A stretch of 64,000 nt of DNA from Salvelinus alpinus (GCF_045679555.1 NC_092087.1:81564637-81628636), one strand, 5' to 3'. Shown: positions 11,612 to 23,183, counted from the stretch's first letter. Notes: generated by a model not told the origin, from the letters alone. Program-made: numbers and translations.

Positions 11612-13587
11612 TAGAGGTCGACCGATTAATCGGAATAGCCGATTAATTAGGGCCGATTTCAAGTTTTCATAACAATCGGTAATCGGTATTTTTTGGACAC
11701 CGATCATGGCCGATTACATTGCACTTCACGAGGATACTGCGTGGCTGGCTGACTACCTGTTATGCGAGTGCAGCAAGGAGCCAAGGTAAGGTGCTAGCTA
11801 GCATTAAACGTATCTTATAAAAAACTATCAATCTTAACATAATCACTAGTTAACTACACATGGTTGATGATATTACTAGTTTATCTAGCTTGTCCTGCGT
11901 TGCATATAATCGATGCGGTGCCTGTTAATTTATCATTGAATCATAGCCTACTTCGCCAAACGGGTGATTTAACAAGCGCATTCGCGAAAAAAGCACTGTC
12001 ATTGCACCAATGTGTTCCTAACCGTAAACATCAATGCCTTTCTTTAAAATCAATACACAAGTATATATTTTTAAACCTGCATATTTAGTTAATATTGCCT
12101 GCTAACATGAATTTCTTTTAACTAGGGAAATTGTGTCACTTCTCTTGCGTTCTGTGCAACAGAGTCAGGGTATATGCAGCAGTTTGGGCCGCCTGGCTCG
12201 TTGTGAACTGGGAAGACTATTTCTTCCTAACAAAGACAGCCAACTTCGCCAAACGGGGGATGATTTAACAAAAGCGAAAAAAGCATAATCGTTGCACGAA
12301 TGTACCTAACCATAAACATCAATGCCTTTCTTAAAATCAATACACAGAAGTATATATTTTTAAACCTGCATATTAGTTTAAATAAATTTATGTTAGCAGG
12401 CAATCATTGCACGCAGAGTCAGGGTATATGCAACAGTTTGGGCCGCCTGGCACGTTGCGAACTAATTTGCCAGAATTTTGACATAACATTGAAGGTTGTG
12501 TAATGTAACAGCAATATTTAGACTTATTGATGCCACCCGTTAGATAAAATACGGAACGGTTCCGTATTTCACTGAAAGAATAAACGTTTTGTTTTCTAAA
12601 TGATAGTTTCCGGATTTGACCATATTAATGACCTACGGGTTGTATTTCTGTGTGTTATTATGTTATAATTAAGTCTATGATTTGATATTTGATAGAGCAG
12701 TCTGACTGAGCGGTGGTAGGCAGCAGCAGGCTCGTAAGCATTCATTCAAACAGCACTTTTGTGCGTCTGCCAGCAGCTCTTCGCAATGTCTCAAGCATTG
12801 CGCTGTTTATGACTTCAAGCCTCTCAACTCCCGAGATTAGGCTGGTGTAACCGATATGAAATGGCTAGCTAGTCAGCGGGGTGCGCGCTAATAGCGTTTC
12901 AAACGTCACTCACTCTTGGAGTAGTTATTCCCCGGCTTTTGTGGAGCGATTGGGTAACGATGCTTCGNNNNNNNNNNNNNNNNNNNNNNNNNNNNNNNNN
13001 NNNNNNNNNNNNNNNNNNNNNNNNNNNNNNNNNNNNNNNNNNNNNNNNNNNNNNNNNNNNNNNNNNNAGGGTGGCTGTTGTTGATGTGTTCCTGGTTCGA
13101 GCCCAGGTAGGGGCGAGGAGAGGGACGGAAGCTATACTGTTACACTGGCAATACTATAGTGCCTATAAGAACATCCAATAGTCAAAGGTATATGAAATAC
13201 AAATGGTATAGAGAGAAATATTCCTATAATAATCTCAACCTAAAACTTCTTACTTGGGAATATTGAAGACTCATGTTAAAAGGAACCACCAGCTTTCATA
13301 TGTTCTCATGTTCTGAGCAAGGAACTTAAACGTTAGCTTTTTTACATGGCACATATTGCACTTTTACTTTCTTCTCCAACACTTTGTTTTTGCATTATTT
13401 AAACCAAATTGAACATGTTTCATTATTTATTTGGATGTTAAATAGATTTTATTGATGTATCATATTAAGTTAAAATAAAAGTGTTCATTCAGTATTGTTG
13501 TAATTGTCATTATTACAATTTAAAAATGTAAAAAATCGTCCGATTAATCGGTATCGGTATTGATAAATCATAATCTGTCGACCTCTA
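11612..13587. mobile_element. non-autonomous hAT element (GGTCGACCGATTA family)
   Basis: Ends TAGAGGTCGACCGATTAATC and GTCGACCTCTA, flanked by ATTCCAAC / ATTCCTAC (7 of 8). Contains an internal duplication: the stretch around CATCAATGCCTTTCTT occurs near 12030 and again near 12320. No transposase seen. Related to 60783-62104. Confidence 0.88.
12968..13067. other. assembly gap of 100 N
   Basis: Exactly 100 undefined bases inside a repeated element, so probably a placeholder of unknown true size. Confidence 0.99.
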
Positions 13588-14330
13588 ATTCCTACCACTG
13601 GAGCAAGCTGATTCTGACCGGGCCAAAGAAATGACAAGAGCGATAGGTATGTTTATTGTGGTGGTTATGCGCCCATTCTCCTGGTTGAGAAGAATAGGGG
13701 GTTTCAGCACCTTGTGAAGGTGCTTGAGCCACATTATGAATTTGCCCTCTCGCACCCATTTCAGCAAATAGGTAGTAACCGCTCTATATAAGCAAGCTTA
13801 AGCTGAATTGGCTAATGCACCCTGGGTTGCGCTTACTACAGATGGATTGACTTCCAGGGCTACAGAGAGCTGCTTAACAGTGACAGCCCATCACATTACC
13901 CCAGAGTGACAAATTAGAAGACTGACGCTACAGACATGCCCCCTTTATGAGAGTCACTCAAGTGTGCATATATTTCTCTTTGTTAGAAAACACTATAGCA
14001 TAGGCCTATACAATGTCTGAACCATGTTCACATATTGATTTCACAAGCATTTTGCACTTTATTTTAGTGGTGTTGATGAGTAATCGTGTGTTTCATTGAA
14101 GGAAACAGAAAGTCTTGTTATTCCTGATGGTGCGCTCATCATGTATTATATCGCTCATGATCATATATGGAATCAGGAATACCAACACTTTGTATTTTCT
14201 TTAACAAAAACTAACTACAGTAACTGTTGGATTTTCATTTTTCCGCTGTACTGAAACCGAACCGTGACCCCAAAACCTCAATACGTACCGAACTGTGGGT
14301 TTGGTGAAACGTTACACTCCTAGGTAACAC

Positions 14331-14807
14331 CCTGTCTGAGTGGCTGGAGAGAGAGAAAGGGAGAGAGAGGGATGGAGAGAGTGATCAGGAGGTTCAACAA
14401 GGGGACACAGTGAAGTGACTCGGGTCAGGGTGAGGACAGAGAGAAGGTGACAGTGAGAGAGAGAGCGAGCGAGCGAGAGAGATAGAGACAGAAAGAGGAG
14501 GGTAAATAATTGTTGTCAGCCAGGTAAAGACTATAGAAATAGGCAGATTGATTGCAGGAGACAGAGAGAATGATGCCTCTTTTTCATAAAGAAACCGTTG
14601 TCCTGATCTCTCTCTTCCTCTACACCCACCCCCCTCCCTCCCTCCCTCCATCCCTCTCTCTCTCTCTCCCACATCGCCCCTTTCTCTCTACCTCCTTCCC
14701 TTCATTCTCTTCCTCCCTCCCTCTGTCCTGTCTTTAGCTAGGCTCTGATGGAGCTGTTAGAGACATCTGTATTATATGCTGAAAGACACTCACTGTGTGT
14801 TTAAGGT

Positions 14808-14851
<44 letters not shown>

Positions 14852-15484
14852 GAGTCACACAGACCCTCTATGTGAGGTGACATTATGGCTGACAATAGAG
14901 CACCAGCTCCTATTCAGATGAGACTTCAGACTTCAGAGTCCATAAGGAATACCCTGCTGTACAGCTGTAAAGACTGTTCCCCTGTTGATGATGTACCCAT
15001 CCGTAGGTCAAGCTGGACAGGACACACACACCTCTATGCCTGGAAAGAGATCACTTGTCAGATAATACAAAAGGGAAGCGGAGGAAGCAGAGAACACCTC
15101 CTCTACTGAAACACTAACCTCTTTCTTTTTATTTATTTTCCTCTCTCTTCACCTGCCCTCCTCTCTTCTCCTGCACTCTCCCTCCACTTTTCTACCCCCC
15201 CTCTCTCTTCTCCTGCCCCCCCTCTCTTCTCCTGCCCCCCTATCTCTTCTCCTGCCCTCCTCTCTCTTCTCCTGCCCTCCTATCTCATCTCCTGCCCTAT
15301 CTCATCTCCTGCCCTCCTCTCTCTCCCACCCTCTCCCTCCACTTTTCTACCCTACTCAGGACTGAAGTGCCTGCCCTCTCCGTCTTATCAGCTCCTATCT
15401 GCAGCTCAAACATGCTCTGCTCACAATGCAACACCTGGGCACAAACACAGTAGCAGCCAAATATAAACCAGCAGCCTCGGTGTG

Positions 15485-15556
<72 letters not shown>

Positions 15557-16729
15557 TGTGTGTGTGTGTGTTAGCGCTAACTCATTTACTAACAAAACAC
15601 TCACTGACTATTATGAGTTTTGAAATGATGACCCCGTATGACCCTGTGCAAACCTGATAACCTGCATGGTCCATATTCATAAAGCCTCAGAGTAGAAGTG
15701 CTGATCTAGGATCAGGTCCTCACTGTCCATGTCATCTTTTTCAAATATGATTTAAAAGGTAAAACCGATGGTGGATCAGCAGTCCTGCTCTGAGACGCTT
15801 CATGAATATGGCCGTGATGTGCTTTAGGTATTATATCATCACCCACTGGGATGAAAGCCACAGTCTGCAATATTTCCTGCTGTTCAATGTGATGTATGTG
15901 TATATTCAGTGAGCATACAGTCTACTACACACGTGTTGTCTGTAAATGTGTAATAACTTGCTATATTCCTGAATGTTCTTGTTTGAAGTGAGAGGTAAAA
16001 AACAAATTTCCTAAGGAGATATAATAACCTAGAATAACCCATTTTCATTTAAAGTTATACTTACCAGCAGGAGTTTTAGAACGTTTGGGATGTACATAAC
16101 ACGCTTCATTGTTACAATCAACTAAACAACATAGAATCAAAACACCCAGTTATTATGAGTAATCAAGGTAGAACCAAAATAGACCCCTTTCGGTGTTTAC
16201 AAACATTGCCGCACACGAGGGCGATGCACACAACTTGGGTGCAGAACACGGGTGAGTTCTCAAAGACCGGAAGCAAAAAAAGCCTCTATTTACATGTTGC
16301 TTATGAGCGCCTTCCACACTACTTTTGGATTATAATGGGATTGTAGGACTTATATGAATGTCCTGCTTATTAATATGAAGTTTGTGTCATCATCGCAAAT
16401 CAACTGCATTATACTTTTTTTTAAATCAACTTCACCCAGTAAAATGACTTATTGGCTAGCTTTGCTCACCGCCTACGTCAATGAGCGTTAGCATTCCAGC
16501 TAACAACTGCTGCGTCCAAAATAGGTATTTTGCAAAGATCACAACCAAATATAATCTTAGCGAATGTTCAAACACTATTCAAAACAACATTGGAAGTAAT
16601 AACTATGGAAATATCTCAATCATGTTGAATAGGCGCAGATGGCGACGGCCGGTGTTTCTGCATCCTGCCTGACGTCAGTGTGTGTGTACTGAAAAGGGGG
16701 ACACAGAACAAAATCAAATAAAAACTTAC
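14331..16729. other. adcy9 intron: simple repeats, no gene seen
   Basis: GA-rich then CT-rich tracts (14340-14740), a CA tract (14811-14849), a CTCTCTTCTCCTGCC minisatellite (about 15170-15350), a TG/CGTG tract (15479-15570), and a hairpin-like repeat with GTGCTGATCTAGGATCAG (about 15680-15810). The stretch 15765-16035 is the source of a copy found at 18603-18844. The rest is unremarkable. Confidence 0.6.
15479..15570. repeat. TG/CGTG compound microsatellite
   Basis: TGTG flanks enclosing about 15 CGTG units. Confidence 0.95.
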
Positions 16730-17017
16730 CCTTCAGTTTCTCCATCAGGCCCTGCGTCGCCCTCTCCAACACCCGCCCGTCCTCCTGCTGGTAGCGATCA
16801 TCCAGAAACCCGGCGGTGGCATCTGATAGGTGTACCTTCCCGGCGACGCCCAGTTGTTCCATGAGGTTGGCCAGGTTGACGTCGTTGGACCACACGTCGA
16901 ACTTGAACCGCTTCATCCCCAGGATCCCACAGAGGACCGTGCCGGTGTGGACCCCCACCCTCATGTCCACCGTCTCACACGTCTCCTGGCAGAACTGCTC
17001 AATGGCCACGATCATGC
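16730..17017 (-). CDS. adcy9: adcy9 coding exon 4
   Basis: Begins [11 protein letters not shown] after acceptor ACTAG|GC and ends KLKG at donor AAGG|GTAAG. Contains [17 protein letters not shown] and [19 protein letters not shown], the second half of C1a. The acceptor has a strong pyrimidine tract (17025-17065 on the plus strand as GAAGAAG). It is separated from exon 3 by a 3.6-kb intron made mostly of a LINE. Confidence 0.9.
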
Positions 17018-20000
17018 CTAGTTTCAGAGTAGAAGAAGAAGCAGAAGAAGACTTTGTTGAACCGTTTTCCTGGTAGTACACTGAAACTGCTTTGATCCCA
17101 ATCACCCCTGAAACACAAACAAACACACACAGGTCAGACAGAAAGTAGTGAGCACACATCGAGTAATTAGTAACAGGTGCAGTGTACAAAAAGTCAACTG
17201 GCGAAAGATACTGTACCCACCCACACACTGCTGATTGCTCCCATAGTTTTATTGGAAAACATTTTGACCAGAAGGTCAAGACCAGTTTCAAAAGACCTTC
17301 AGATCGAAACTTTGCACAAACATGACAAAGACACGTGTCTCATTCCACTGAGTGGGAGTCATTAGAAGCATATCTAAGGGGCCGGATTAGTTCATTCACA
17401 GCGTATGACAATAAACAGCGCACTAAATGCTTATCGGAACTATCTCAACTCATTCTAGATGTGGACAACAGATATGCCTCTTCTCCAACTCTTGAACTCT
17501 ACAAAGAGAGACTGCTACACCAATCGGAGTTTGACAATCTTTCCACGAAACAAACGGAGCCGCTTCTGTTTAAGTCGAGGCAGACATTTTATGAACACGG
17601 AGAGAAAGCTGGCAAGTTGTAATCTCACCAGCTTCGACCTGAAATCTGTGTTGCAGCTGATTTAACTTCTACCAATCCCAAAGAAATCAACAATCAATTT
17701 AAGCAATTCTACTCTGCTCTTTACTCGTCAGAGGCTCTTCCTGACACATATCGTATGCATGCATTTCTAGACAATCTGGACATCACATGTCTCAATTCAG
17801 ATGAGCAAACTAACATGGATGCCTTAATAAGTGATGATGAAGCTACTCTGGCAATCCAGTCCATGCAGAGCGGTAAAGCTCCAGGGCATGATGGCTTCCC
17901 TATTGAATTTTATAAAGCATTCTCCTCTAAACTATCCCCTATCCTCAGCTCAATGTACAATGAAATCCTTTCTAGTCAGAAACTGCCCCAGACACTTACC
18001 CAGGCAACTATTTTGGTTTTGCTTAAAAAGGACAAGAATCCCATAGACTGTGGCTCATACCACCCTTTAAGCCTTTTGTGCTGTGATTATAACATTCTCA
18101 CTAAGGTCCTCTTGCGCTGTTTAGAGACAGTGATGCCTAATATAATTAACTCTGACTAAACCGTATTTATCTCAGGTAGACAATCTTTCTATAATATACG
18201 CCGGCTATTTAATGTTCTTTATTCTGCCCACTCAACTCAACAGCCAGAGGTTGTCAGCTCTCTTGATGATGAGAAGGCTTTCGACCGGGTTGAGTGGGGA
18301 TATCTATTTACAGTACTAGAGAGATTTGGGTTTGGCCCGTCATTCCTTTCCTGGATTTATATTTTGTACTCGTCCCCAGTGGCTTCTGTTCGCACCAACA
18401 ATGTTACCTCCAGCTACTTCCCTCTCCACAGGGAGGCCAGGCAGGGTTGCTGTTTATCCCCTTTTCTATTTGATATGGCTGTTGAGCCTCTTGCTATCGC
18501 CCTATGCGGAGAGGAGGGGATTAAGGGGCGACATAACTCACAAGGTGTCCTTATATGCAGACTATCTTCTTTTGTACATCTCTAACCCTGTGGCGTCTAT
18601 ACCCGATGGTGGATCAGCAGTCCTGCTCTGAGACGCATCATGAATATGGCCGTGATGTGCTTGAGGTATTATATCATCACCCACTGGGATGAAAGCCACA
18701 GTCTGCAATATTTCCTGCTGTTCAATGTGATGTATGTGTATATTCAGTGAGCATACAGTCTACTACACACGTGTTGTCTGTAAATGTGTAATAACTTGCT
18801 ATATTCCTGAATGTTCTTATTCGAAGTGAGAACCTAGAATAACCTTAATTATATTAGGCATCACTGTAGAGTCTATACCCTATCTCTTGGACATGCTACA
18901 AGGTTTTGGGACATTCTCTAGTTATGAGTTAAACCTAACAAAGAGTGTGCTCCTCCCCATTAATCAGTTAGCAGAAGGTATTGGGTATGGTCTTTACTTA
19001 TTTGGGGATGAAGGTCTCACGCTCATTTAAGGCTCTGTTTAAACATAACTTCAAAACACTCCTGGAGCGCACTAAGCAGGATTTCATAAGGTGGTCGTCT
19101 CTTCCCATTTCACTAGCAGGTCGCATTCATTCTCTTAAGATGACTGTACTATCTATGTTTTTGTACTTATTACAAATGATTCCCATTTTTTGGCCAAAGT
19201 CGATATTCAAACAACTGGACAGCTACATTTCAAATGATTTTGGAATAAGTCAAATCCACAAATGAGAAAGGTATATCTAGAGAGACCTAAGGCTGCAGGT
19301 GGGCTGGGCATTCCCCATTCTGTTACACTACTACTGGTCAGCAAATATATCTAAATGTGTTTGTTGGGTTTCTACATTTGTAAAAAAGGATGGTCCAACT
19401 TGGGCCATCCTGGAGTTACAGTCTAGGTCCCAATTTTGAAATCACTTAAGCCTTAAACAAGCAAGCTGCTTCTCTCCTTTAACATCTCTTCCCAGCGTCA
19501 CAGATTGACACGGCATTCCAGTTCTGGCATAGGAATGGTCTGGTGTTTTTTTGTGACCTATTTGTTGATAACACCTTTGTCTCATTTGATACTCTGAGGG
19601 TTGACCATAATCCCAATACCCACTTTTAAAGATATCTGCAAACTCTCAGCCTTGCCAAAAAACATTTCCCTTAATTTCCACTCGAGCCTACTAAGCTTCC
19701 ATTCGAGAGGTGCTTAGATCTTAACCCGTATCTGAAGGGCACAATCTCCAGATTATACGACATAATACAGAACATAAATCCTCCTTCCTTGGCAAATACA
19801 AAATCTGCATGGGAGCAGGACATGGGTGGCGAGCTACCCAGTGATATATGGCAAAACAGTATTGAGCGTATCCACACCTCATCATTTTGCATAAGGTATG
19901 GGCTCATTCAGTTAAAAGTTTTGCACTGTCTCCGTTACTCAAATGGTAGATTGGCAAATATATATCCATATGTTGAACCCAAATGTTTGAGATGCCACCA

Positions 20001-23000
20001 GAGTCCAGCGACTATGGGAGACATGATTTGGTCATGCCAATATTTGAGTGGCTTCTGGGACCACATTTGTTAAGCATTCTCCCATATGTGTAATACAACT
20101 GTTAGCCCCAACCCGTTCACTTCCATTTTTGGGGTACTTCCCCTAGACCAGAATGCTACCATGCATCAGGCGAATGCAATAGCATTTGCCTCGCTGCTAG
20201 CTCGCCGCCCTGTTCTCTTCACTGGAAGTCTGCAAAGTCGCCCTCCTTTATGCAGCAGGTTAAGGAGGTGGTCATCTCTGCCTTTGGAGGAGGTTAGGTA
20301 CACTGTCCATGGGGCCTGACAAAAGTTTGGCTTTACCTGGTTCCCATTAACGACTGGAGAGCCTATCTTTTACTTTGTGTAACTTGCATATTTTGGTAAG
20401 CAGTCATGTCTGTTCTAGTGGCCAAATATTGTGCTGATAAGATTCAACTATAATTATGATACTGATTTGGAATGAGGAGATGAGGATGGAATGAATGAGG
20501 GGTTGGGGTTGTACTGTTTTTCTGTTCTCATATCTGAAAACCTATAAATAAAGTACAAAAATAAAATGACAGACATTGCACAATAAAGTTGCAGGAGCAA
20601 TTAACAGAATGCTATCTACCCATCTTTATCCCATTGGATCATACCTAGTCCCATCTCGACACAGCAGTAAGCGTGGTCAGGGCGTGGCTCGGGACATCCC
20701 GCCACGCAGTAGTAACAGTCTCCCAGTGTACTGATCTTCTCACAGCGCGTCAGCTCACACAGCCGGTCGAAACGGCCGAAGAGGTCATTGAGGAGCCCCA
20801 CCAAGGCGTGGGCGGACTTGTTGGCAGACATTTTGGTGAAGCCGACGATATCCGCAAAGAGGATAGAAACAGGCTCCATCCGCTTCATGTTGAATGGCCT
20901 GAAGATGATCTGATGATCAAATTAAATCAAACTTTATTTAAAGTGTTTTTAAAATTGTAACACACTTTGCAGTAAATCAATAAGCTTTGCAAGCTTTGCT
21001 TGTTCTTCTGGGTCTAGGCCGGTTACCGTAAAGCACTTCGTGACAACTGCTGATGTAAAAAAGGCTTCATAAAATACATCTGATTGATTTGGATAATAAA
21101 ATAAATAAAAGCAGACCACACATGAAGCAATAAAGGAGGAATAAAATAGCATACAAACAAACAATGACTAAAAGGCCAAGCTAAACGGGTGAGTTTTTAC
21201 ACCAATGGTGTTTTTAAAATCAACCACTGCTCCTCTTACCTGGCCTCTGGGGATCGAAGTCTTCTTCCTCTTATGATGACTATGATGATGGGGATGGTTC
21301 TTGGGGCTCGCCGCGATCGACGAAGCCCCCCCAGGACCTCCGACCGTGGACACAGCCGACGCCGAACAAGCCCCGGCAGAGTATCTCTTCCCTGCGTTCC
21401 CCTCCATCTCCTCGTCCCCCTGCTTCATCAGTTCATCGGCGACCCTCCTCGGCATGACAGAGTGGATCATGCGTTCCTTCAATGCTTTCTCCACCTGTAA
21501 CATATTCACAAAGACAGTGAACAACTGGTTTCCTTCTCCACCTGTAACTTATTCACAAAGACAGGTAACAACTGGTTTCCTTCTCCACCTGTAACGTATT
21601 CACAAAGACAGGTAACAACTGGTTTCCTTCTCCACCTGTAACTTATTCACAAAGACAGGTAACAACTGGTTTCCTTCTCCACCTGTAACTTATTCACAAA
21701 GACAGGTAACAACTGGTTTCCTTCTCCACCTGTAACTTATTCACAAAGACAGGTAACAACTGGTTTCCTTCTCCACCTGTAACGTATTCACAAAGACAGG
21801 TAACAACTGGTTTCGAGAACATCAAGAATGTAACCATTTGTGATCTATTTGATGTTATTTGATTGTTTGATGAGCATGATGATGAAATTAAATCATCTGG
21901 CTCTTGATGATTAAATGTGTCAATGTTTTGATTTTATCCGTCTCTAACATATAAGTAATAATTACCTCCAGGTCCTTGCCGTGCATGATGGCCTGGCCCA
22001 CCTTGAGGAAGGTGGAGCGGGATCGCACCTCGGACATGATGAAGAGGTGGATGCCGATGGCGTGGGCACACAGGTGGAGGAGGGCCTTAGCCGGGCCCAG
22101 CCAGCGGAGGGTGTCCCATTCCGAACTAGAAGAACCAAGACCTCCAGGACTAGATCCAGAACCTAGGGACCCTTCTGCACCTCCAACCCCAGCCTCGCCC
22201 CACCCATTCCCCCCATAATTTCCTCCACTGCCATCTCTCCCCTGGAGCAGGGGCAGCCACCCTAAGGCTTCAAATAGGACCGAATACAGGAGCCCCAGTA
22301 AAACTGAAGCATATAGCCTCACATGGAGAACACTGTAGAGTAGTAGCAGGACCTCCATACACAGAGAGAAGGTGCCAACTGGGGAGATGCAGGGAGCCCG
22401 AGTAGGGCCCACTCCGCCTGGGGTGCGAGGGAATGTCAGGTTGCCATCCCTGGTTCTCTCCAGGTAGACGAAGCCTCCTGTCTGGATCTGAGGAGCCAGA
22501 GTGATGGCGAATGTGGCCACAATGAGGAGCAGCGAGGCCTGGTTGTACAGGTGAGTATAGGTCCTTGTCAAGGTAAAGAGGAAGAGGAGGAGGAGGAAAA
22601 GGAGGAAGGAGGCGGTCGGGGCGAGGAAGGTCGCCGGGTCACAGCGGTCGTGGTTGACCCCGAAATACACGCCCCAAAGGAGCGAGGCGGAGGCCATGTA
22701 TGACAGAACATAGCGGAAGCGGCGTTGAGTCTGTGGGAAGCACCTCTCACGGCACGCCTCTTCGAGTATCGGCGAATCAAACTTGGGGTCCCACCACTGA
22801 GCAGCAGACCTCTCAAACAACTGGGGCAGAGTCTTCTGCTGGCTGTGTAACTTATTCATAACAGCCCTCCGAACTCCCGACTCCCCTGAACTACAGCTGG
22901 AGGAGATGCTGTATTTGGTGCAGGGTTTGGAGGGATCTCCTTTGGCGGTAGTGGTAGCCCCACCTACTCCACTCCCTCCTCCTCTGGTATTGCTGTCCCT

Positions 23001-23183
23001 TGTCGTTGGGGTTGGGGGAGAGTCATGATATTGTCGATGCTGTGGCGACGGCGCGTGTTGTGTGTGCTTAGTGTTGTCGATAATCCGCACAGTCACAGCG
23101 CCGTCACTGCTTGAGGCGCAGCTAACCTCCGTGGCATGTGGGAGAAGCTGCTGCTGCCGGTGTTGCAGCGGCTGCAAGGCCAT
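16730..23183 (-). CDS. adcy9: adcy9, adenylate cyclase type 9, first four coding exons (3' part off window)
   Basis: Membrane adenylate cyclase that makes cAMP from ATP. Coding exons read 23183-21966, 21494-21240, 20909-20645 and 17017-16730, joined at GT-AG sites with phases 0, 0 and 1, giving about 675 codons. Order: a cytosolic Ser/Thr/Gly-rich N-terminus (residues 1-150), six membrane segments (about 157-383), a linker, then the first catalytic domain C1a with the metal-binding motif FADIVGFT and the LGDCYYC motif. The start ([10 protein letters not shown]) precedes a TEVSC stretch and the [10 protein letters not shown] motif that I associate with type 9. The second membrane block and the C2 domain are missing and should lie left of base 1, so the following intron exceeds 16.7 kb. 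A Gly-rich stretch (about residues 315-352) in the last extracellular loop looks expanded. Type 9 is the best call from the N-terminus, and the srl-tfap4 neighbourhood agrees. Confidence 0.93.
17335..20570 (+). mobile_element. 5'-truncated L1-type LINE in adcy9 intron 3, antisense to the gene
   Basis: Broken ORF2. Pieces run from [20 protein letters not shown] through [20 protein letters not shown], a [18 protein letters not shown] box and a catalytic YADD-type box that reads YADY. The post-RT part has [15 protein letters not shown], and a C-terminal Cys/His motif CLRCHQSP. Many stops and frameshifts. Ends with an AT-rich tail AAATAAAGTACAAAAATAAA near 20570. No endonuclease. The element holds a foreign insert at 18603-18867. 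I could not settle a target duplication. Confidence 0.88.
18603..18867 (+). repeat. templated insertion: copy of intron 4 DNA plus an inverted 23-bp copy
   Basis: 18603-18844 repeats 15765-16035 in direct orientation with a handful of mismatches and one ~33-base internal deletion after GAAGTGAG. 18845-18867 is an exact reverse complement of 18127-18149. Both sides of the whole block carry GTCTATACCC, so it interrupts the LINE reverse transcriptase without loss. Confidence 0.85.
20645..20909 (-). CDS. adcy9: adcy9 coding exon 3
   Basis: Encodes [18 protein letters not shown] onward, with the metal-binding FADIVGFT motif and [14 protein letters not shown] of the C1a catalytic fold. Donor CTAG|GTATG, phase 1. 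I set the acceptor at ATCATCAG|ATCATC because it keeps the frame and the FRPF motif. The upstream tract is AT-rich repeat DNA with a weak pyrimidine tract, so the exact 5' edge is less certain than the rest. Confidence 0.82.
20913..21100 (-). repeat. retroposon-type fragment next to adcy9 exon 3
   Basis: AAATCAAACTTTATTTAAAG followed by a stretch with AAGCACTTCGTGACAACTGC and ACATCTGATTGAT. I know similar stretches as a dispersed fish repeat; a related tail is at 32855-32890. It forms the sequence just upstream of the exon 3 acceptor. Confidence 0.5.
21240..21494 (-). CDS. adcy9: adcy9 coding exon 2
   Basis: 85 codons, beginning [20 protein letters not shown] and ending SIPRGQ, with acceptor GTTACAG|GTGGAG and donor CCAG|GTAAG. 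It encodes the linker between the membrane block and C1a, including a His/Lys-rich patch. Its acceptor is the first unit of a 47-bp tandem array that extends into the intron. Confidence 0.9.
21487..21815. repeat. 47-bp minisatellite overlapping the adcy9 exon 2 splice acceptor
   Basis: Seven copies, each with CTCCACCTGTAAC spaced exactly 47 bases (21490 to 21772). On the minus strand each unit reads GTTACAG|GTGGAGAA. The first unit is the real acceptor and first 8 coding bases of exon 2. Confidence 0.95.
21966..23183 (-). CDS. adcy9: adcy9 coding exon 1
   Basis: This exon encodes 406 codons from the start Met to GKDLE and ends at a GAG|GTAAT donor in phase 0. It carries the N-terminus and the six-helix membrane block, with hydrophobic runs such as the one around [13 protein letters not shown]. 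The conserved run [19 protein letters not shown] closes it. The ATG lies in CATAATGG with no longer in-frame extension seen. Confidence 0.93.

Larger units (their letters stand above)
11431..13930 (+). pseudogene. hAT transposase, split by a second hAT element
   Basis: N-terminal part MASGGVDKPEMEDPPSSFIS and VWGHFGF resembles a BED-finger start (11431-11611). After the 2-kb insertion it resumes near 13588 with DRAKEMTRAIGMF, GGFQHLVKVLEPHYEF and, near 13830, WVALTTDGLTSRATESCLTV. The last is the first catalytic Asp region of hAT transposases. Frameshifts and stops are present and the C-terminal half is missing. Confidence 0.85.
9288..14322 (+). mobile_element. hAT transposon remnant carrying nested insertions
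   Basis: Terminal inverted repeats TAGGGGTGTAACG and CGTTACACTCCTA with a perfect 8-bp target duplication GGTAACAC (9280-9287 and 14323-14330), the hAT signature. Inside are a hAT transposase fragment, a Tc1, a solo LTR and a second hAT element; the original element was only about 1.2 kb of what remains. Confidence 0.92.
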
